A stretch of DNA of 64,000 bases from CALINF01 sp039990395 (lineage in GTDB: Bacteria; Pseudomonadota; Gammaproteobacteria; Pseudomonadales; Halieaceae), in assembly GCA_039990395.1 (NCBI GenBank), contig JBDXFZ010000139.1, forward strand, positions 124,001-188,000. Direction: 5' to 3'. This document shows, one piece after another, positions 59,322 through 64,000 of this stretch. Below the pieces are notes generated by a model. It searched no databases. It was given only the letters and a program-made list of their open reading frames with translations, and was not told the DNA's origin. The first letter of the stretch is position 1, and each line of letters starts with the position of its first letter. The position numbers and the translations under genes are program-made.

Positions 59322-59341
59322 AACCCCGGCTAGCCGGGGTT
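59322..59341 (-). terminator. Terminator of the atp operon (stem readable both ways)
   Basis: A perfect 20-base palindrome built on CCCCGG/CCGGGG with a CTAG centre. On the minus strand it is followed by TTTTTTGTG, so it terminates atpC transcription. On the plus strand the bases after it are not T-rich, so it would be a weaker terminator for the TrmB-like gene. Confidence 0.88.
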
Positions 59342-59363
59342 ATAAGTAACGATTAATCAGGTA

Positions 59364-59792
59364 CTAGCCGCGGCCAGACCGATTGCGCATTTTCCGCAAT
59401 GTGGCCAACTGCGCTGCCGCTTCAGCCAACTGTGCGGACGCGCGACCATAATCGAAGTCACCCGTCTGATTCTCCAACGCAAGCTCCGCTTCCCGGCGAG
59501 CTTCTTCAGCCGCTGCCTCGTCAACATCTCCAGCACGAATAGCCGTGTCTGCCAGAATCGACACAACACCCGGCTGAACCTCGAGAAAACCACCAGAGAC
59601 GTAATACACCTGCTCATCGCCCGATTGCGTGACGATGCGCACAGGGCCAGGAATCAGTGACGTTAGCAGCGGCGCATGACCGTAGCTAACCCCCAACTCT
59701 CCAAGCTCTCCAGTCGCGACAAGTATCTCGACGAGGCCAGAGAATATCTCTTCCTCGGCGCTTACGATATCGCAGTGAATGGTCATTGCCAT
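59364..59792 (-). CDS. atpC: ATP synthase epsilon subunit
   Basis: Central-stalk F1 subunit that couples rotation and inhibits ATP hydrolysis. The 142 residues have the N-terminal beta-barrel (IHCDIVSAEEEIFSGLVEILVATGELGELGVSYGHAPLLT) and the C-terminal helical hairpin (about 88-138). ATG 59792 or the ATG two codons later (59786) both fit. It is the last gene of the atp operon, 23 bp after atpD, before a strong terminator. Confidence 0.97.
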   Translation of the reverse strand: MAMTIHCDIVSAEEEIFSGLVEILVATGELGELGVSYGHAPLLTSLIPGPVRIVTQSGDEQVYYVSGGFLEVQPGVVSILADTAIRAGDVDEAAAEEARREAELALENQTGDFDYGRASAQLAEAAAQLATLRKMRNRSGRG

Positions 59793-59815
59793 AACTATGG
59801 GCCTCGTTGACTGCC

Positions 59816-61213
59816 TTACAGGTTAGCGGCTTTTTCGACCGCTTCGTCGATGCTGCCCACCATGTAGAACGCCTGCTCAGGTAGGTGATCGTACTCGCCG
59901 GCCAGAATGCCGTTGAAGCCAGCAATCGTGTCTTTGAGAGAAACATACTTACCCGGCGAGCCGGTAAAGATTTCTGCCACGTGGAAAGGCTGCGACAGGA
60001 AGCGTTCGATCTTACGCGCGCGAGATACGGTCTGCTTATCTTCTTCAGACAGTTCATCCATACCCAGGATCGCAATAATATCTTTCAGTTCCTTGTAGCG
60101 CTGCAGCACAGACTGAACGCCTCGAGCGGCATCATAGTGCTCATTACCGATAAGCAATGGGTCGAGCTGGCGCGAGGTTGAATCCAGCGGGTCCACGGCA
60201 GGATAAATACCTTTTGCAGCAATATCACGAGACAGTACAACCGTAGAGTCCAAGTGGGCAAACGTTGTTGCAGGAGAGGGGTCGGTCAAATCATCAGCCG
60301 GTACATATACCGCCTGGATCGATGTAATAGAACCAACCTTGGTAGAAGTAATACGCTCTTGCAGTACACCCATTTCTTCTGCCAGCGTAGGCTGATAGCC
60401 CACCGCAGAAGGCATACGCCCCAGCAGTGCAGATACCTCAGTTCCCGCCAGTGTGTAGCGGTAAATGTTATCGACAAACAGCAATACGTCACGCCCTTCA
60501 TCACGGAACTTCTCGGCCATAGTCAGGCCGGTCAGCGCTACACGCAGGCGGTTACCGGGGGGCTCATTCATCTGGCCGTACACCATGGCCACTTTTGAAT
60601 TACCCAGTGTTTCTACGTCAACAACCTTGGATTCCTGCATCTCGTAGTAGAAATCGTTACCTTCTCGAGTACGCTCTCCTACTCCCGCGAATACGGACAA
60701 ACCCGCGTGCTCTGTGGCGATGTTATTAATCAGCTCCATCATGTTTACGGTCTTACCAACACCCGCACCACCGAACAAGCCAACCTTTCCGCCTTTCGCG
60801 AACGGGCATACTAAATCAATTACTTTAATACCTGTTTCGAGCAACTCGTCTGATGCTGAAAGCTCGTCATAAGCTGGCGCCTTACGGTGAATGGCTGCAC
60901 GCTCCTGCTCTCCGATAGGACCGCGCTCATCAATGGGGTTACCCAGCACATCCATGATTCGACCCAGCGTTTCTACGCCAACGGGAACCATAATCGGTGC
61001 TTCCGTATTCTCAACGCTAAGACCACGGCTGAGGCCTTCAGACGACCCCATCGCAATAGTACGCACCACGCCATCACCCAGCTGCTGCTGTACTTCCAAG
61101 GTGATATCTTTTTCGCTTATTTTGAGTGCGTGGTATACCTGCGGCACGCTATCGCGTGGAAATTCCACGTCGATTACCGCGCCGATAATTTGTACGACTC
61201 GACCGCTGCTCAT
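59816..61213 (-). CDS. atpD: ATP synthase beta subunit
   Basis: Catalytic F1 subunit. ATG 61213 (MSSGRVVQIIGAVIDVEFPRD) gives 465 residues. The Walker A loop is GGAGVGKTVNMMEL (about 150-163), with the catalytic Glu in FAGVGERTREGNDFY, Walker B-like VLLFVDNIYRYTLAG, and the DELSEEDKQTV (DELSEED) loop. FVDNIYRYT carries Tyr where most bacterial betas read FVDNIFRFT, a minor substitution. It is 77 bp after atpG. Confidence 0.98.
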   Translation of the reverse strand: MSSGRVVQIIGAVIDVEFPRDSVPQVYHALKISEKDITLEVQQQLGDGVVRTIAMGSSEGLSRGLSVENTEAPIMVPVGVETLGRIMDVLGNPIDERGPIGEQERAAIHRKAPAYDELSASDELLETGIKVIDLVCPFAKGGKVGLFGGAGVGKTVNMMELINNIATEHAGLSVFAGVGERTREGNDFYYEMQESKVVDVETLGNSKVAMVYGQMNEPPGNRLRVALTGLTMAEKFRDEGRDVLLFVDNIYRYTLAGTEVSALLGRMPSAVGYQPTLAEEMGVLQERITSTKVGSITSIQAVYVPADDLTDPSPATTFAHLDSTVVLSRDIAAKGIYPAVDPLDSTSRQLDPLLIGNEHYDAARGVQSVLQRYKELKDIIAILGMDELSEEDKQTVSRARKIERFLSQPFHVAEIFTGSPGKYVSLKDTIAGFNGILAGEYDHLPEQAFYMVGSIDEAVEKAANL

Positions 61214-61290
61214 GTCCGGATCCTCTATTTCAAATTTCAATTCTTGCTGGCGCGGATTACGCTCCGACGCCGAATTCTTTTTGATACGAA

Positions 61291-62154
61291 TCAGCTAATC
61301 GCCGCCGCACCGCTAACAATTTCTGACAGCTCTTGGGTAATCGATGCCTGCCGCGCCTTGTTGTAGATAAGCTGTAAATCGTCGATAAGATCGCCCGCGT
61401 TTTCCGTAGCGTTCTTCATCGCCAGCATTCTCGCTGCCTGCTCACATGCAGCATTTTCTACAACCGCTTGAAAGACCTGCGACTCGATATAGCGAGTTAG
61501 CAGCCCTTCAAGAAGATCTTTTGCTTCTGGCTCGTAGATATAGTCCCAGTGATGCTTCATTTCATCGGACTCTTCTGCCTCCAACGGAAGCAACTGCTCT
61601 ACCGTTGGGTCTTGAGTCATCGTATTAACGAACTGGTTACTTACCAGGTAGAGCCGATCAATGCGTCCATCAGAGTAAGCATCGAGCATGGTTTTCACAC
61701 CACCGATTAAATCAGCCACTGCAGGCGCTTCACCAATATCGCGTATAGCCGCAGTGACATTACCGCCATAGCTGTTGAAAAATGCCGCAGCTTTGGCGCC
61801 GATCAGGCTCAATTCAACATCGATGCCTTGGTCAGCCCACTCCTTCATTGATCTAACGGTAGACTTGAACAGGTTAATATTAAGTCCGCCGCAAAGGCCA
61901 CGATCTGTCGCCACCACAATATAGCCAACGCGTTTGACCTCGCGCTCTACCATGTACATGTGACGATGCTCAGGGGCTGCGTTAGCAATATGACCAACAA
62001 CAGAACGAATACGGCGCGCATACGGCTTGCCGATTTCCATACGATCCTGTGCCCGTCGCATTTTACTCGCCGCAACCATTTCCATGGCGCTAGTGATCTT
62101 CTGCGTACTCTGGATACTATTGATCTTGGTGCGGATTTCTTTTCCGACTGCCAT
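61291..62154 (-). CDS. atpG: ATP synthase gamma subunit
   Basis: Rotor shaft of F1. The 287 residues match E. coli AtpG, with the N-terminal helix GKEIRTKINSIQSTQKITSAMEMVA, the VATDRGLCGGLN core strand and the C-terminal ATENAGDLIDDLQLIYNKARQASITQELSEIVSGA. It lies 17 bp after atpA in the standard operon order. Confidence 0.98.
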   Translation of the reverse strand: MAVGKEIRTKINSIQSTQKITSAMEMVAASKMRRAQDRMEIGKPYARRIRSVVGHIANAAPEHRHMYMVEREVKRVGYIVVATDRGLCGGLNINLFKSTVRSMKEWADQGIDVELSLIGAKAAAFFNSYGGNVTAAIRDIGEAPAVADLIGGVKTMLDAYSDGRIDRLYLVSNQFVNTMTQDPTVEQLLPLEAEESDEMKHHWDYIYEPEAKDLLEGLLTRYIESQVFQAVVENAACEQAARMLAMKNATENAGDLIDDLQLIYNKARQASITQELSEIVSGAAAIS

Positions 62155-62171
62155 CTTCTAGATCCTCTGGC

Positions 62172-63716
62172 TTACCAGCTCTGCGTCGCTTTGAACGTTT
62201 CGAGAGCTGCCTTGAAAGACGCTTCGATCTCGTCGTTGTAATCACCGCTCTCGACAATAGACGCCATCAATTGCGCGTGCTCCGCGTGCATGTACGACAA
62301 CAAAGACGCTTCAAAGTCACCAATCTTGCTGACTTCTACTTCCTGCAAAAGGCCTTCGTTCGCGGCGTAAAGCACGACACCCATTTCAGCGACACTCAGT
62401 GGAGAATATTGCTTCTGCTTCATTAACTCTGTAACACGCTCACCATGGTCCAACTGCGCCTTGGTAGCATCGTCAAGGTCAGAGGCAAACTGAGAGAACG
62501 CTGCCAGCTCTCGATACTGAGCCAGCGCCGTACGAATACCGCCTGAGAGCTTCTTGATAATTTTGGTCTGCGCCGCGCCACCCACACGAGATACCGAGAT
62601 ACCCGCGTTCATCGCTGGACGAACACCGGCATTAAACATGTCAGCTTCCAGGAAGATCTGACCGTCGGTGATCGAAATCACGTTTGTGGGTACAAATGCA
62701 GATACGTCACCTGCCTGTGTCTCAATAACGGGCAATGCTGTCAGCGAGCCAGTCTTGCCTTTGACTTCGCCGTTGGTGAACTTCTCTACGTAGTCCGGAT
62801 TTACTCTGGCAGCACGCTCCAGCAGACGTGAGTGCAAATAGAATACGTCTCCGGGGTAAGCTTCTCGGCCAGGTGGACGACGAAGGAGCAGAGAAATCTG
62901 ACGGTAGGCCCAGGCCTGCTTGGTCAGATCATCATAAATAATCAGAGCGTCTTCGCCACGGTCGCGGTAGTACTCACCCATTGTGCAACCGGCAAATGGC
63001 GCCAAGTACTGCATCGCCGCAGGATCTGATGCCGTAGCTGCTACGACAATCGTGTGATCCATCGCACCATGCTCTTCAAGCTTTCGCACGACAGCCGCTA
63101 CAGACGAGGCTTTCTGGCCTACGGCGACATAAACACACTTGATGCCTGTATTTTTCTGGTTGATGATCGCGTCGACGGCAATCGCGGTTTTACCAATCTG
63201 GCGATCGCCAATAATCAGCTCACGCTGGCCTCTACCGATCGGCACCATCGCGTCGATTGCCTTCAAACCAATCTGTACTGGCTGGTCAACTGACTGTCGC
63301 TCAATTACACCTGGTGCAACCTTCTCCAATGCGTCTGTAAGCGCAGCATCGACAGGACCTTTCCCGTCAATCGGCATACCCAGTGCATCGACAACGCGTC
63401 CCTGTAGCTCGGGGCCAACAGGCACTTCAAGAATACGACCTGTGCAACGGCAAGACTGGCCTTCAGCCAGGCCCTTGTACTCTCCGAGCACAACCGCACC
63501 CACTGAGTCGCGCTCAAGGTTCAGCGCCATACCGTAAACGCCGCCGTCAAACTCGATCATTTCACCGTACATAACATCGGTGAGACCATGAATACGAATA
63601 ATACCGTCGGTCACCGCTACAACGGTGCCCTCGTTGCGAGCCTCAGATGACACATCGAGCTGGTCGATGCGTTGCTTGATAATCTCGCTAATCTCTGATG
63701 GATTCAGCTGCTGCAT
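62172..63716 (-). CDS. atpA: ATP synthase alpha subunit
   Basis: Non-catalytic nucleotide-binding F1 subunit, 514 residues. The P-loop is GDRQIGKTA (E. coli GDRQTGKTA; the changed residue is a free position in the GxxxxGKT pattern). RRPPGREAYPGDVFYLHSRLLERAA and VGGAAQTKIIKKLSGGIRTALAQYRELAAF are invariant blocks. Ends in KATQSW like the E. coli protein. It follows atpH by 16 bp. Confidence 0.98.
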   Translation of the reverse strand: MQQLNPSEISEIIKQRIDQLDVSSEARNEGTVVAVTDGIIRIHGLTDVMYGEMIEFDGGVYGMALNLERDSVGAVVLGEYKGLAEGQSCRCTGRILEVPVGPELQGRVVDALGMPIDGKGPVDAALTDALEKVAPGVIERQSVDQPVQIGLKAIDAMVPIGRGQRELIIGDRQIGKTAIAVDAIINQKNTGIKCVYVAVGQKASSVAAVVRKLEEHGAMDHTIVVAATASDPAAMQYLAPFAGCTMGEYYRDRGEDALIIYDDLTKQAWAYRQISLLLRRPPGREAYPGDVFYLHSRLLERAARVNPDYVEKFTNGEVKGKTGSLTALPVIETQAGDVSAFVPTNVISITDGQIFLEADMFNAGVRPAMNAGISVSRVGGAAQTKIIKKLSGGIRTALAQYRELAAFSQFASDLDDATKAQLDHGERVTELMKQKQYSPLSVAEMGVVLYAANEGLLQEVEVSKIGDFEASLLSYMHAEHAQLMASIVESGDYNDEIEASFKAALETFKATQSW

Positions 63717-63732
63717 GCTCTGTTCCTCAATC

Positions 63733-64000
63733 CTACGAATTCATTGCTTCGGCCAGCTTGTTCAGCCTGCCGCGCACCGAGCCATCGATCACAAGATCGC
63801 CAGCCCTGATTAAAATGCCGCCCAATAGATCCTTATCGGTACTGGTGCTGACCTTGACGTCGCGTTCCAGCTTCTTGCCCAGAACGGTGGCGAGCTTACT
63901 ACTTGTCGCATCGTCCAGGTCAAACGCAGAAACGACCTCTACGTCTACCGACTTTTCCTGATTCGCTTTGTATCGCGAAAACAGAACATAGATCTCTGGC
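63733..64000 (-). CDS. atpH: ATP synthase delta subunit, N-terminal part outside window
   Basis: Peripheral-stalk subunit linking F1 to b. Only the last 88 codons and stop are present; the rest is beyond the window end. The visible part reads LFSRYKANQEKSVDVEVV at its start and contains LLGGILIRAGDLVIDGSVRGRL, the C-terminal delta signature, ending in LAEAMNS. It heads the visible part of atpHAGDC. Confidence 0.95.
   Translation of the reverse strand, partial: PEIYVLFSRYKANQEKSVDVEVVSAFDLDDATSSKLATVLGKKLERDVKVSTSTDKDLLGGILIRAGDLVIDGSVRGRLNKLAEAMNS

Noticed and set aside
62172..63716. AtpA P-loop GDRQIGKTA as a damaged site
   Set aside because: The substituted residue is a variable position in GxxxxGKT and all other catalytic-site blocks are intact.
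1..64000. Mobile elements, prophage, CRISPR or defence island
   Set aside because: No transposase, integrase, cas or restriction gene, no direct-repeat arrays, and codon use looks uniform along the window.

Overview
The window is a gene-dense chromosomal segment with about 68 protein genes, no tRNA or rRNA, and no insertion sequence, prophage or CRISPR. No gene-free stretch exceeds about 240 bases. Gene content and order indicate a free-living gammaproteobacterium with Pseudomonas-like core synteny, most likely a marine lineage of the OM60/NOR5 (Halieaceae/Cellvibrionales) type. That placement is inferred from gene order and protein sequence; no phylogeny was run. Supporting blocks are gshB-tonB-like-yqgE-ruvX near pilU/pilT; yggS-proC-YggT-metX-metW-DUF4426-rdgB-hemW-trmB; coaBC-algC-argB-slmA; pyrE-crc-rph; rpoZ-spoT-ridA; rubredoxin/reductase-ubiC-ubiA; and atpHAGDC with glmU-glmS.

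Layout. 1-4250: methyl cycle (metK fragment, ahcY, metF) and rsmE, with a large palindromic three-way-junction element between metK and ahcY. 4378-7313: gshB, a TonB-like gene, yqgE, ruvX. 7310-9525: twitching-motility ATPases pilU and pilT. 9656-15824: PLP homeostasis, proline, methionine (metXW), dITP clean-up and hemW. 15821-20878 (minus): trmB, DUF423, rpoH behind a perfect CIRCE operator, ftsX, ftsE, ftsY. 20952-24704: rsmD, coaD, a small envelope protein, mutM, rpmG, rpmB, radC. 24811-33494: coaBC, a membrane-anchored AlgC, argB, slmA, a DUF4124 protein, pyrE, a Crc-like protein, rph. 33635-41211: yicC, gmk, rpoZ, spoT, ridA, an NAD-binding protein, recG. 41217-46860: a rubredoxin-rubredoxin reductase fusion, ubiC, ubiA, an N-acyltransferase-like protein, a DUF938 methyltransferase, yaaA. 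46961-52612: a TRAP transporter (dctQ, dctM, separate dctP), a thioesterase and uvrD. 52770-55037: a SPOR-domain protein and two small secreted proteins. 55221-64000: glmS, glmU, a TrmB-like regulator, and atpC-D-G-A-H, with atpH cut by the window edge.

The window is mainly housekeeping. The regulatory sequences are the unusual part: (i) a duplicated TTGTCA-N9-TGACA dyad, with centres 73 bp apart, between glmU and a divergent TrmB-like regulator; (ii) an exact CIRCE inverted repeat in the probable rpoH promoter, implying HrcA-to-sigma32 control; (iii) the metK-ahcY palindrome, which shows two GGA-containing hairpin loops like CsrA/RsmA targets; (iv) a Crc-type protein that has lost most exonuclease III catalytic residues. 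Convergent neighbours are packed tightly, and four pairs share a 4-nt stop (CTAG or TTAG). No wholly new multi-gene system was recognised.
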